A stretch of DNA of 64,000 bases from Clostridia bacterium (GCA_021205365.1 JAJPXP010000015.1:1-64000); one strand, 5' to 3'; shown: positions 26,248-34,333, numbered from the stretch's first letter. Made by a program: numbers and translations. Notes: generated from the sequence alone by a model not told the origin.

Positions 26248-26724
26248 TCAGAACGGAACTTCGCCGTCATCATCGGAAATTTCGCTGAAATCCGAATTGC
26301 CTGTCGGCATATCGAAGCTCGGAGCCGGACGGGATGCCTGCTGTGGAGCAGAATAGGTGTTCTGATAACCACCCTGGTATCCGTCATTTGCCTCGCGGGA
26401 ACGCTTGGATTCACCAAACTGTACTTCATCCGCAACAACTTCGATTGATGTGCGATTATTGCCGTTTTTGTCTTGCCAGTTTCTGGACTGGATGCTTCCG
26501 GTTACAATAATCATCATGCCCTTTGTAAACCACTGGGAAACAAATTCCGCAGTACGTCTCCAAGCTACAACATTGATGAAATCAGTCTGACGTTCACTGC
26601 CATTGTTTGCGCTGTATTTGCGATCAATAGCGATTGTGAACGATACAACCGGCAGATTGCTCTGCGTATAACGAAGCTCTGGATCACGAGTCAAGCGACC
26701 CATAAGAATTGCTTTATTCAGCAT
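26248..26724 (-). CDS. ssb: Single-stranded DNA-binding protein
   Basis: 158 residues. An OB-fold (residues 1-105: NKAILMGRLTRDPELRYT, FINVVAWRRTAEFV, GSIQSRNWQDKNGNNRTS), a flexible Gln/Pro/Ser linker, and the conserved acidic tip DDDGEVPF that recruits partner proteins. Its position between rpsF and rpsR is the standard one. Confidence 0.97.
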   Translation of the reverse strand: MLNKAILMGRLTRDPELRYTQSNLPVVSFTIAIDRKYSANNGSERQTDFINVVAWRRTAEFVSQWFTKGMMIIVTGSIQSRNWQDKNGNNRTSIEVVADEVQFGESKRSREANDGYQGGYQNTYSAPQQASRPAPSFDMPTGNSDFSEISDDDGEVPF

Positions 26725-26740
26725 ATTCTGTCACCAGTCC

Positions 26741-27034
26741 TTAGTCTTTGCAAACGATGATGGAACGCATAACGCCATCGGTGATCTTGTAGATACGATC
26801 CAGTTCAGCCGGGAAAGACGGCAGAGATTCGAACTCGATCAGGGTGTAATAGCCCTCACGCAGGTCATTGATCTCATACGCCATTCTACGCTTGCCCCAG
26901 TCATCAACGGACGCGATGGTACCGTTATCAGAAATCAGGGTCTTGAACTTCTCCACGATAGCGGTGATTGCTTCCTCACCGAGATTCGGGTTGACAATGA
27001 AAATTGTTTCGTACTTACCATTTACCTTTGCCAA
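26741..27034 (-). CDS. rpsF: 30S ribosomal protein S6
   Basis: 97 residues (AKVNGKYETIFIVNPNLGEE, GKRRMAYEINDLREGYYTL). I chose TTG 27034, eight bases from GGAGGTG, giving MAKVNGKYET; the GTG at 27043 overlaps the ribosome binding site. First gene of the operon, with its own promoter. Confidence 0.95.
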   Translation of the reverse strand: MAKVNGKYETIFIVNPNLGEEAITAIVEKFKTLISDNGTIASVDDWGKRRMAYEINDLREGYYTLIEFESLPSFPAELDRIYKITDGVMRSIIVCKD

Positions 27035-27048
27035 TTTAAGCACCTCCT

Positions 27049-27085
27049 TCTGGCCTTAGGCCCACACCTTTTGTGTGAGCAAGGA
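27049..27085 (-). promoter_or_regulatory. rpsF leader hairpins (possible S6:S18 autoregulatory site)
   Basis: On the minus strand CACAC-AAAAG-GTGTG is followed by GGCC-TAA-GGCC just before the ribosome binding site. Leaders of rpsF operons are bound by the S6:S18 complex in several bacteria; I did not confirm the conserved element. Confidence 0.4.
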
Positions 27086-27094
27086 TACTTTATT

Positions 27095-27122
27095 ATTATA
27101 GCTGATTTCGAAAGCTTGTCAA
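27095..27122 (-). promoter_or_regulatory. Promoter of rpsF-ssb-rpsR
   Basis: On the minus strand TTGACA (27122-27117) and TATAAT (27100-27095), both perfect, with a 16 bp spacer. Confidence 0.85.
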
Positions 27123-27174
27123 GGATAAAATTTCAAAAAGATCAAAAAATCGGGAAAGATTTTGTTTTTTCTTC

Positions 27175-27203
27175 TTGACGAAGCAGTAAGGGTATGTTAA
27201 AAT
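27175..27203 (+). promoter_or_regulatory. Promoter of tRNA-Thr(CGU)
   Basis: TTGACG (27175-27180) and TAAAAT (27198-27203) with a 17 bp spacer. Confidence 0.75.
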
Positions 27204-27213
27204 ACAATCCAGA

Positions 27214-27289
27214 TGCTAATGTGGCTCAGGGGTAGAGCAGCTCACTCGTAATGAGCAGGTCGTGGGTTCGATTCCCACCATTAGCTCCA
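27214..27289 (+). tRNA. tRNA-Thr (anticodon CGU)
   Basis: GCTAATG pairs with CATTAGC, the anticodon loop in CTCAC/ATGAG gives TCGTA (CGU), the T arm is GGTTCGATT, and CCA is encoded. Confidence 0.95.
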
Positions 27290-27293
27290 ATGT

Positions 27294-27328
27294 AAACCGT
27301 CTGAATCGGAAGATTTGGGCGGTTTTTT
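27294..27328 (+). terminator. Terminator of tRNA-Thr(CGU)
   Basis: AAACCGTCTGAATC pairs imperfectly with GATTTGGGCGGTTT, followed by T6. Confidence 0.8.
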
Positions 27329-27367
27329 CAACTTTTAGGACGGAGTGAAAATGATAAACAAACAATG

Positions 27368-27387
27368 TGGGGATTATTTGGGGATTA
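27368..27387 (+). repeat. Paired TGGGGATTA direct repeats downstream of tRNA-Thr
   Basis: TGGGGATTA at 27368-27376 and again at 27379-27387, an 11 bp period, resembling the short direct repeats that tyrosine integrases bind next to attachment sites. No integrase gene is nearby. A hairpin GACCGCA/TGCGGTC follows (27424-27459). The rest of 27330-27560 shows nothing further. Confidence 0.4.
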
Positions 27388-27576
27388 AATCCTTGATTTT
27401 ATGGGGGTTTATACGCAAAGAAGGACCGCACGAGCTGGATAAATCCGGTTCATGCGGTCTATTATTATGCCTGTTTCGTTTTTGTACGGCTCTGTTGCAT
27501 GTATTCCATATTTTTCTAAGTCCTGTTGATACAAATTTCTTTTCTCTATGGGAATACTGCTTTTGAGGTGATTATT

Positions 27577-27747
27577 TTGAAATATCCAGATTTATATGCT
27601 CTTCTGGCAGATGCGCCGGAGGCCAAACAGTATTTTGAAAAGCTGCCCGATTACGTGAGAGAACAGATCGGCACCCGTGCGGAGGGTGTAAATTCCTTTG
27701 AAAGCCTGAGAGACTATGCAGACAATCTTCTGCGCGGTGATGACTAA
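27577..27747 (+). CDS. Small conserved-looking protein of unknown function
   Basis: 56 residues from TTG 27577, which lies five to six bases after GAGGTGA. The sequence (KYPDLYALLADAPEAKQYFE, LPDYVREQIGTRAEGVNSFE) is soluble and helical, with a positive coding look. A strong terminator follows. I recognise no domain. Confidence 0.65.
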   Translation: MKYPDLYALLADAPEAKQYFEKLPDYVREQIGTRAEGVNSFESLRDYADNLLRGDD

Positions 27748-27771
27748 TCCACAGGAAACCGTAGCATAACA

Positions 27772-27808
27772 CCAAGAGCAGACCTGCAGAGGCCTGCTCT
27801 TTTTCTAT
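27772..27808 (+). terminator. Terminator after the 56-residue gene
   Basis: AAGAGCAGACC pairs with GGCCTGCTCTT (one mismatch), followed by TTTC. Confidence 0.8.
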
Positions 27809-27948
27809 TTTCACTACCGGATATTTGAAATTGTATGATGGAAATGCTGCGAAAAATGAAAGTGATTGAAAATTCTATAGAAATCCCTGCGCATAATGTA
27901 GTGCAAAAAAGTTCATGCTATGGAAAAGCGAGAAAGGGAGATTTAGAT

Positions 27949-28653
27949 ATGGACTTTGCACGGACAGCGCTGACAGCGTTGTTTTCGATAGCAGCATTGT
28001 TTGTGATTACAAAGCTGATCGGTTATCGGCAGTTATCCCAGATGAGCACGTTTGATTATATCAATGGCATTACAATAGGTTCTATCGCAGCGGAGCTTTC
28101 TGTTGCAGAAGGACAGGAATTTTGGGAATGGCTGATTGCACTGGTGGTTTATGGTATTGCTGCATGGTTACTGGCAGTGGTTTCTGACCATTCCGTAAAG
28201 GCACGCCGTTTGGTAAATGGCAGAGCCATTGTTTTGCTGGATAAAGGAAAATTATATGATAAGAATTTCCGGCGTGCTCATATGGATATTCATGAATTTC
28301 AGATGGAATGCCGCAGCAATGGTTATTTTGATCTGAGCCAGATTCAGACAGCGGTACTGGAATCTAATGGCAGTATTAGTATTTTACCAGTCAGCCGGAC
28401 ACGTCCGGCAACACCGGAGGATTTGGCATTGTCTGTGCAGCAGGAAACAATGTGTGGCAATGTGATTATAGATGGTAAAATTATGAAGAAAAATCTTCAG
28501 AATATGGGATATGATCTAGAATGGCTGGAAAAACAGCTTCAAAAGCAACATAAAACAAAGGTATCTGATATTTTCCTTGCGACCTGTTCATCGGATGGTA
28601 TTTTGACAATTTTTGAGCGTGCAAGGAAAGAACACAGGGATATCCTGGAATAA
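27949..28653 (+). CDS. DUF421 family membrane protein (YetF-like)
   Basis: 234 residues. Three N-terminal membrane segments (TALTALFSIAALFVITKLIG and following) and a cytoplasmic domain with FDYINGITIGSIAAELSV and ARRLVNGRAIVLLDKGKLYD, both typical of DUF421. The family is linked to spore-germination and stress in Bacillus, without a known reaction. ATG 27949 follows AAAGGGAG; the frame open to 27835 lacks a ribosome binding site. Confidence 0.9.
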   Translation: MDFARTALTALFSIAALFVITKLIGYRQLSQMSTFDYINGITIGSIAAELSVAEGQEFWEWLIALVVYGIAAWLLAVVSDHSVKARRLVNGRAIVLLDKGKLYDKNFRRAHMDIHEFQMECRSNGYFDLSQIQTAVLESNGSISILPVSRTRPATPEDLALSVQQETMCGNVIIDGKIMKKNLQNMGYDLEWLEKQLQKQHKTKVSDIFLATCSSDGILTIFERARKEHRDILE

Positions 28654-28770
28654 TGCCGAAGAAATTATTGTGAATATTGTGTGCATGTTATTTTCAGCAG
28701 AGGAAAAATGTGATATACTAACCTTGTTTAGAAATTTAAGATGGCATGATATTGAGGTGAATGTCACAAT

Positions 28771-30357
28771 ATGAAGAAAAGAATTGCAGGCTATGCAGCA
28801 GCGGCAGCGTTGTGTGCATGCCTGATTGGAGCTTCTCCGGCAGGGGCTGTGGATTTGCAGCAGACTTCCGGTAAGACGGACAATATTCTTTCTGCTGCAG
28901 ATCAGGCAAAGCTTTTACCGGACAGCATGGACAACCAGCTGGCAGCAGAAGCAATTACAAAGGAGCAGGCATGCTCGCTGGCAGTACGGCTGTATGCATC
29001 TTTGACAGATATCGATTATGATACATTGATCAAGAAGAATGCGGAACAGCGCAATATCTGTCCATTTACCGATACGAAGAATGCAGATGTACAGGAAGCA
29101 TGGCTGCTGGAGCTGACAGAAGAGGAAGAGGGCAAGTTCTCTCCGACAGAACCGGCGACACGCCAGCAGTTGATTTCGATGCTGTATCGTGCGATTGAAC
29201 AAAGCAGCACAGGTACTGCACTTTCTAAAAACGAAATTGCAGAAGCATTGTATTCCTTCACGGATGGGCAGTATGTGCCGGACTGGGCAGAGGAAGCGAT
29301 GGCATATTTTGTTCGTGAAGGTCTGACCAGTGGCATTGGCAACAATAAACTGGGCGTTGGTGAAACGATTGATGCAGAGCAGGCAGCTGTATTGACATAC
29401 CGTGCAGCAGCTGCTGTACATACAGGACGCGGCATCAGCAGTTCAGCTGATATTAGTACAATTTCTATGCATTCCGGTACGTCAGCTGTCAGCTGGTCTG
29501 GGAGTGGTGCGGATTATTATCTGGTATATTTTTATCAGAATGATTCGTTTACAGGAAAGCCAGTATATACCGAACAGGTTTCTGCTTCCGGCAGCGGAGC
29601 AAAGGAATTGGAGCTTCCAGATGAGATTGCCAGTCAACCGGGGATCTGGTACTGGTCTGTAGATGGTTTTGACTGTGATGGCAAGCTGATTGCAGCATCT
29701 GAGAGTACAACGGAACTTGCTGTGACAGCGCAGCCGGAGGCCGAGATAGATTCCAGCCTTACTGTTCCATCGCAGGCTCTATATGAAGTTCCATATGCAT
29801 CAGAAAGTATTATTTCGTCAACCATTCCGGCAGGCCTGACCTATGCTGGCGAGAGCTACAGTGATAAGGTAGCACGCATTTTCGGTGCAGGCTCCAGCTA
29901 TCATCTGTATTCTGGTGCTTCTGAGGCAGAAAGCCATCAGGTAGTCATCACCGTAAATGTCTGGGATTTTGACAGCAATGGCAATAAAGTGACCCGGACC
30001 AGACGGTTCCAGATACATGAAGCGTTGGCAGAATCCGTACAGCAGATTTTTGCGGAAATTTATGCAGGTAACGAACAGTTCCCGATTCATACGCTGGGCG
30101 GCTACAACTGGCGTGGAGACGGGTCTACTTCAGAGCATTGCCTGGGTACTGCAATTGATATCAACTGGGATGAAAATTACATGTGTACCAACAGCGGTAA
30201 GGCTTTGACCGGTACGCACTGGACACCGGGAACAGACCCATATTCTATTCCGGCGAACAGTGAAGTGGTACAGATTTTTGCAAAGTACGGCTTCGGATGG
30301 GGCGGTACATGGAACAGCAAAAAGGATTATATGCATTTCTCGTACTTCGGTACGTGA
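28771..30357 (+). CDS. Secreted M15 (VanY-type) D-Ala-D-Ala carboxypeptidase with SLH-like region
   Basis: 528 residues. Signal peptide ending ASPAGA. Residues about 45-215 contain SLH-like segments (SLAVRLYASLTDIDYD, YSFTDGQYVPDWAEEAMAYF). The C-terminal domain (about 390-528) carries the M15B zinc/catalytic set His456 and Asp463 in SEHCLGTAIDIN and His522 in DYMHFSY. It should trim the terminal D-alanine of peptidoglycan peptides outside the cell. GAGGTGA precedes the ATG. It is monocistronic, with a strong terminator. Confidence 0.88.
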   Translation: MKKRIAGYAAAAALCACLIGASPAGAVDLQQTSGKTDNILSAADQAKLLPDSMDNQLAAEAITKEQACSLAVRLYASLTDIDYDTLIKKNAEQRNICPFTDTKNADVQEAWLLELTEEEEGKFSPTEPATRQQLISMLYRAIEQSSTGTALSKNEIAEALYSFTDGQYVPDWAEEAMAYFVREGLTSGIGNNKLGVGETIDAEQAAVLTYRAAAAVHTGRGISSSADISTISMHSGTSAVSWSGSGADYYLVYFYQNDSFTGKPVYTEQVSASGSGAKELELPDEIASQPGIWYWSVDGFDCDGKLIAASESTTELAVTAQPEAEIDSSLTVPSQALYEVPYASESIISSTIPAGLTYAGESYSDKVARIFGAGSSYHLYSGASEAESHQVVITVNVWDFDSNGNKVTRTRRFQIHEALAESVQQIFAEIYAGNEQFPIHTLGGYNWRGDGSTSEHCLGTAIDINWDENYMCTNSGKALTGTHWTPGTDPYSIPANSEVVQIFAKYGFGWGGTWNSKKDYMHFSYFGT

Positions 30358-30369
30358 TAGCGGCAAAGA

Positions 30370-30407
30370 AAAAGGTGTACTGCTTCAAAAACAGTACACC
30401 TTTTTGT
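30370..30407 (+). terminator. Terminator after the VanY-type gene
   Basis: AAAGGTGTACTG pairs with CAGTACACCTTT across a nine base loop, followed by TT. Confidence 0.9.
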
Positions 30408-30408
30408 A

Positions 30409-30437
30409 TGCAGGACGCAAATGATCTGACAAATTGA
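30409..30437 (+). repeat. 29 bp repeat, copy A
   Basis: TGCAGGACGCAAATGATCTG followed by ACAAATTGA. Copy B at 31742-31770 differs at one base. Copy A starts two bases after a terminator and lies about 110 bases before the epoxide hydrolase-like gene. Confidence 0.85.
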
Positions 30438-30549
30438 GATATGTTGGGGTATGTCCATATATTTTGTCAATACATGAACTATTGTAAATCGTTTGATTAT
30501 AATATCAGAGAATTGATCTGCCCATTTCAACGGATATTGGAGGATTAAA

Positions 30550-31641
30550 ATGAAAGAATTTAAGATTCATTTTGACGAGAAACAAATAGATGATCTTCAT
30601 TTGCGTATTGCTTCTACGCGACTACCGGGAACGTTGAACGATGAAAACTGGAGCATGGGAACGGACGGCAAGTTTTTATCGTCACTTCTCGACTACTGGT
30701 GTAACAGCTATAACTGGTATTGCAAAGAGCAGGAACTAAATCAATATCCTCAATTCACATGTGAGGTGGACGGAGTTAACATTCATTTCTTTCGTATCGG
30801 TGCGACCCGTAAAGATGCAATGCCTCTGTTGCTGACGCACGGTTGGCCTGACAGTTTTTTACGTTATGCAAAAGTGTTTCCATTGCTATCCGATTATGAA
30901 CTTATTGTACCATCCCTGCCGGGGTTCGCATTCTCGACGTTGCCGAAGAAAGGTTTTGTCAATAATGCCGAGGTTGCAGAGTTGTGGCACCGACTTATGA
31001 CGGAGGAGCTTGGATATGAGGAATATGCAGCGGCAGGCGGCGATATGGGGCGTGGAGTGACGTGCTATCTTGCTGCACGATATCCGCAGGAAGTGAAAGG
31101 GATTCATCTTACAGATGTGGGTTTGGTGAACGAGCTTGTCAACGCACCGGATGATGCGTTATCCCGAGATGAGCTTTCCTACAAGCGCAAGGCCATCGAA
31201 TGGCAACGCATGGAGGGAGCGTACATAAAAATTAACAGCACGAAGCCACAGACGCTGGCATATTCGCTAAGTGATTCACCTGCGGGAATGGCTGCTTGGA
31301 TTGTGGAAAAGTACCATGCATGGAGCGATTGGAATCTATTAACGCTAGATGATCTTTGTGACTGTCTGACGCTCTATTGGATAACGAACACCGCTTATAC
31401 CTCGATTCGTGCCTATCATGGAAATAGCTTTACACTGCCTCCGCTCGGCAAAATTAGTGTACCAACTGCCATAGCTGCTTTCCCTCACGATGTTCTTCCT
31501 GCACCAAGAGAGTGGGTGGAACGAAACTATCCCATTATCATGTACACTGAGATGTTGCGTGGCGGCCACTTCACAGCATTGGAACAGCCAGAGGCGTTTG
31601 CCAAAAATATTTCGCAGTTTATGAACTTGATATCCAAATAA
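30550..31641 (+). CDS. Epoxide hydrolase-like alpha/beta hydrolase
   Basis: 363 residues. An N-terminal epoxide hydrolase lid domain (IHFDEKQIDDLHLRIASTRL, about 1-110) precedes an alpha/beta hydrolase core with the oxyanion string HGWPDSF and nucleophile Asp165 in GGDMGRG; the terminal His is in RGGHFTALE. The layout is that of microsomal-type epoxide hydrolases, which open epoxides to diols. Substrate unknown. AT-rich relative to the housekeeping genes and flanked by two near-identical 29 bp repeats, so probably acquired. Confidence 0.88.
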   Translation: MKEFKIHFDEKQIDDLHLRIASTRLPGTLNDENWSMGTDGKFLSSLLDYWCNSYNWYCKEQELNQYPQFTCEVDGVNIHFFRIGATRKDAMPLLLTHGWPDSFLRYAKVFPLLSDYELIVPSLPGFAFSTLPKKGFVNNAEVAELWHRLMTEELGYEEYAAAGGDMGRGVTCYLAARYPQEVKGIHLTDVGLVNELVNAPDDALSRDELSYKRKAIEWQRMEGAYIKINSTKPQTLAYSLSDSPAGMAAWIVEKYHAWSDWNLLTLDDLCDCLTLYWITNTAYTSIRAYHGNSFTLPPLGKISVPTAIAAFPHDVLPAPREWVERNYPIIMYTEMLRGGHFTALEQPEAFAKNISQFMNLISK

Positions 31642-31741
31642 TTTGAATTATCTGTCCGGATAGTGATACAATTTCCATTTTATAGGGTAATTGTATTTGT
31701 CAAATGGTCGGATGATTTTAGCAAGACCGACGGGCCAGCGG

Positions 31742-31770
31742 TGCAGGACGCAAATGATCTGATAAATTGA
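31742..31770 (+). repeat. 29 bp repeat, copy B
   Basis: One-base variant of copy A (30409-30437), placed 21 bases before the methyltransferase start. A shorter relative, TGCAGGATGCAAA, occurs at 32605-32617 just after that gene. Confidence 0.85.
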
Positions 31771-31791
31771 AATTTTCAGGAGACATACATT

Positions 31792-32592
31792 ATGATAATT
31801 GATAATAATATTGACGCTGGAAAACCATTTGATTGGGGAAGAACTTCTGATGATTATGCTCTGTATAGAGACATATATCCACAAGAATTTTATGATCGGA
31901 TTATTAACAGGAACCTATGTACACATGGGCAGAAAGTACTTGATTTAGGAACAGGTACGGGAGTATTGCCTAGAAATATGTATAGATATGGCGCTCAGTG
32001 GACTGGAACAGATATTTCTGAGAAGCAGATAGAACAAGCCCAAAAACTAGCTAGACAAGCTGATATGAAGATTGAGTTCATGACCGCTTCAACAGAGGAT
32101 GTGGATTTTCCTGATAATACATTTGATGTAATTACAGCATGTCAGTGTTTTTGGTATTTTGACCATGAGAAGATTGCTCCTAAACTTGCGCGAATGCTAA
32201 AAACAGATGGTCGATTATTGATTTTATATATGGCATGGCTTCCATTTGATGATAAGATAGCAGAGGCCAGTGAAAATCTTGTATTAAAGTATAGTCCTAA
32301 TTGGTCTGGTGCGCGAGAAACCCGAAAACCGATTGATATACCTGATGCAATTAAGGACTATTTTGAATTGACATATCATGAAGAATATAATCTTACTGTT
32401 CCTTTTACCAGAGAGGGGTGGCATGGAAGAATGCGAGCTTGTAGAGGAATAGGAGCTTCATTGGATGAGATTGAATTAGAACAATGGGATAAAGAACATA
32501 GAAATCTTCTGTTTCAAATTGCACCGGATAAATTTGAAGTGTTGCATTATGTTGCTTTGGCGGAACTGAGAATTAAGAGAATTCCGGTTTAA
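31792..32592 (+). CDS. Class I SAM-dependent methyltransferase
   Basis: 266 residues. Motif I is VLDLGTGTGVLPRNM (about residues 45-60), then TGTDISEKQIEQAQKLA, and the acidic post-I and post-II strings DNTFDVITACQCFWYFD. This is the UbiE/Methyltransferase-11 fold; the methyl acceptor is unknown. CAGGAGA precedes the ATG. Base composition is AT-rich and codon use differs from the neighbours, which points to transfer. Confidence 0.9.
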   Translation: MIIDNNIDAGKPFDWGRTSDDYALYRDIYPQEFYDRIINRNLCTHGQKVLDLGTGTGVLPRNMYRYGAQWTGTDISEKQIEQAQKLARQADMKIEFMTASTEDVDFPDNTFDVITACQCFWYFDHEKIAPKLARMLKTDGRLLILYMAWLPFDDKIAEASENLVLKYSPNWSGARETRKPIDIPDAIKDYFELTYHEEYNLTVPFTREGWHGRMRACRGIGASLDEIELEQWDKEHRNLLFQIAPDKFEVLHYVALAELRIKRIPV

Positions 32593-32618
32593 TGAATCAT
32601 CTAGTGCAGGATGCAAAA

Positions 32619-32668
32619 TAAACCAGCTCTTTGTCCGGGACAATTTCTCCCATGAAGAGCTGGTTTCA
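32619..32668. terminator. Convergent (bidirectional) terminator
   Basis: AAACCAGCTCTT pairs with AAGAGCTGGTTT across an 18 base loop, ending both the methyltransferase and the ruvX transcripts. Confidence 0.75.
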
Positions 32669-32686
32669 TTATCATAATAGAAATGA

Positions 32687-33106
32687 TTATCCCTGCATTC
32701 GTTTGAAATCGAGATAACCCTGTAAAATCAGGGAGGCGGCAACGGCATCTACATTTTTCTTGTGTTTTTTCTGCTTTTTGCCCGAAGCATGCAGGATTGC
32801 ATGGGCTTCAATGGTCGTGCGGCGTTCATCCCAGAAGATAACCTGGATACCGGTACGGCGTTCCAGTTCTGCGCCCAGCGCCTTGCATTTTTCCGCGCGC
32901 TCGCCCTGTGTCGCGTTCATATTTTTTGGCAGGCCCATGACGATCTCTTCGATTTTTTCACGCTGTACCAGCGCTGTCAGCTCGTCCAGCAGCTTTTCTG
33001 TATTCCATGTGGCGATAACCTGCGGGGAACCGGCAAGAAACCCGGTTGGATCAGAAATTGAGACACCGGTGCGGGCGTCGCCGTAATCAATTCCCATAAT
33101 TTTCAT
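32687..33106 (-). CDS. ruvX: RuvX/YqgF family pre-16S rRNA nuclease, Holliday junction resolvase-like
   Basis: 139 residues. RNase H-like fold: MGIDYGDARTGVSISDPTG holds the first catalytic Asp, then IVMGLPKNMNATQGERA and WDERRTTIEAHAIL hold the others. Members mature 16S rRNA ends and resemble Holliday junction resolvases. Transcribed divergently from the two small membrane-protein genes. Confidence 0.93.
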   Translation of the reverse strand: MKIMGIDYGDARTGVSISDPTGFLAGSPQVIATWNTEKLLDELTALVQREKIEEIVMGLPKNMNATQGERAEKCKALGAELERRTGIQVIFWDERRTTIEAHAILHASGKKQKKHKKNVDAVAASLILQGYLDFKRMQG

Positions 33107-33139
33107 TGTATTCGTTCCTTTCGGATGTATAATAAAGAT

Positions 33140-33168
33140 ATTGTACCATATCGCGGTTTCTGTTGCAA
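33140..33168 (-). promoter_or_regulatory. Promoter of ruvX
   Basis: On the minus strand TTGCAA (33168-33163) and TACAAT (33145-33140), 17 bp spacer. Confidence 0.65.
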
Positions 33169-33174
33169 ATTACA

Positions 33175-33203
33175 TTGCACTTTGGGCTTTTGGTTGCTAT
33201 AAT
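33175..33203 (+). promoter_or_regulatory. Promoter of the small membrane-protein pair
   Basis: TTGCAC (33175-33180) and TATAAT (33198-33203), 17 bp spacer. It is divergent from the ruvX promoter, six bases apart at the -35 boxes. Confidence 0.75.
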
Positions 33204-33251
33204 AGGTAAGGAAACAGGAAAACAGGACAGAGATTTATGGAGGATAGTTGG

Positions 33252-33599
33252 ATGGCACAATCCAAAAACAATCGGAAGAAAAGCAAAAGGAAGAACAAGA
33301 ACCATACATCCGGGCAGGCAGCAGCGGGACGCGGTTCCGTGCAAAAGGCCAGGGATTGGAATAAAGAACAGGTTTTTAAGTTTGCATCGTTGGGCGTTAT
33401 GATAGTTGGCTTCGTAATCGCTATGATTGGCGGTGTGGCAAGCCTGATCGGATATCCGATTACTTTTCTCGGTGCTGCGGCGTGTATGGTACAGACTGAG
33501 TGGGACACAACGAATCATAAAATTACCAAGGTTGTCCTTTGTATTTTCTGTATTCTGTCTGCAATGCAGTTTGTTATGCTTGTGACAGGAAATTCATAA
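33252..33599 (+). CDS. Small two-helix membrane protein (paralogue 1)
   Basis: 115 residues from ATG 33252, preceded by TGGAGGAT. A very basic head (SKNNRKKSKRKNKNH), then hydrophobic segments at about residues 46-70 and 92-112. The next gene has the same head (SKNNRKKKKKRNHNH) and the same layout with an (S/G)LIGYPI(T/S)F string. No function is recognised. Confidence 0.75.
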   Translation: MAQSKNNRKKSKRKNKNHTSGQAAAGRGSVQKARDWNKEQVFKFASLGVMIVGFVIAMIGGVASLIGYPITFLGAAACMVQTEWDTTNHKITKVVLCIFCILSAMQFVMLVTGNS

Positions 33600-33623
33600 T
33601 AAACACAGGTAAGGAGTTATTAC

Positions 33624-33974
33624 ATGGCTGAATCCAAGAATAATCGCAAAAAAAAGAAGAAGCGCAACCATAATCACAGAGCGCCTGATCTGCCGCCGAC
33701 CAAAGAGGAAGTCGCAAAGGCGGAAGAGGTACAGAAGGAGCAGAGCAAAATGCTGTGGCTGAGTATTCTCAGCTTTGCCCTCATGCTGGCTGGCTTTGTT
33801 ATTGCACAGATGTGGTCTGGACTGATCGGCTATCCGATCTCGTTTGCCGGCAGTATTATGGGCATCTTCGCTGCGCACACGCAGGAGAAGGGCCGCGCCG
33901 TTACCGTGATATGCTATACGATTTTTGCTGTGCTTGTAGCGGTTATGTGGTTACGTGAAGTATTCCCGCATTGA
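33624..33974 (+). CDS. Small two-helix membrane protein (paralogue 2)
   Basis: 116 residues. Basic head, charged spacer (PPTKEEVAKAEEVQKEQ), two to three hydrophobic segments including LIGYPISFAGSIMGIFA and VICYTIFAVLVAVMWL. It is 24 bases after its paralogue, with AAGGAG before the ATG. The basic tail of about 25 residues resembles nucleic-acid or ribosome-contact tails, but that is only appearance. Confidence 0.75.
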   Translation: MAESKNNRKKKKKRNHNHRAPDLPPTKEEVAKAEEVQKEQSKMLWLSILSFALMLAGFVIAQMWSGLIGYPISFAGSIMGIFAAHTQEKGRAVTVICYTIFAVLVAVMWLREVFPH

Positions 33975-34046
33975 CGCTGGTATTGTGCAGCATAGGTAAC
34001 CGAAAAGAACATCCATTTTTGTGGAAAATAATTGATAAATTCGGCA

Positions 34047-34102
34047 TTGACGGAAAGTACCCTGCGTGCTATAATAATAGCACCTATGCAGGGTATTTTT
34101 TT
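34047..34102 (+). promoter_or_regulatory. rpmG-secE-nusG promoter with -10 box inside a terminator hairpin
   Basis: TTGACG (34047-34052) and TATAAT (34070-34075), 17 bp spacer. The -10 box overlaps the loop of a palindrome: TACCCTGC (34058-34065) pairs with GCAGGGTA (34088-34095) and GTGCTA with TAGCAC inside, followed by seven T. Read-through RNA would fold into a terminator, while new RNA starts inside it. Confidence 0.75.
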
Positions 34103-34160
34103 ATGCTCTGAAATGCGGAGCTTCCTGCAAAGGGAGGCAATTATTTAAGGAGGTGCCGTT

Positions 34161-34310
34161 ATGCGCGTTAAGGTAACCCTGGCATGCACTGAGTGCAAGC
34201 AGAGAAACTACGACACAATGAAGAACAAGAAGAACAACCCGGAACGTCTCGAGATGAAAAAGTACTGCCCGTTCTGCCGGAAGCATACCGCCCATCGTGA
34301 GAGCAAGTAA
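34161..34310 (+). CDS. rpmG: 50S ribosomal protein L33
   Basis: 49 residues, zinc-binding form: CTEC near residue 9 and CPFC near residue 36, with the family string [26 protein letters not shown] precedes the ATG. First gene of the secE-nusG operon, its normal place in Firmicutes. Confidence 0.96.
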   Translation: MRVKVTLACTECKQRNYDTMKNKKNNPERLEMKKYCPFCRKHTAHRESK

Positions 34311-34333
34311 ACCTGGAGAAAGGATCGGCTTCC

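Noticed and set aside
27345..27566. 73-codon plus-strand frame containing the TGGGGATTA repeats
   Set aside because: No ribosome binding site and the repeats suggest non-coding binding sites rather than protein.
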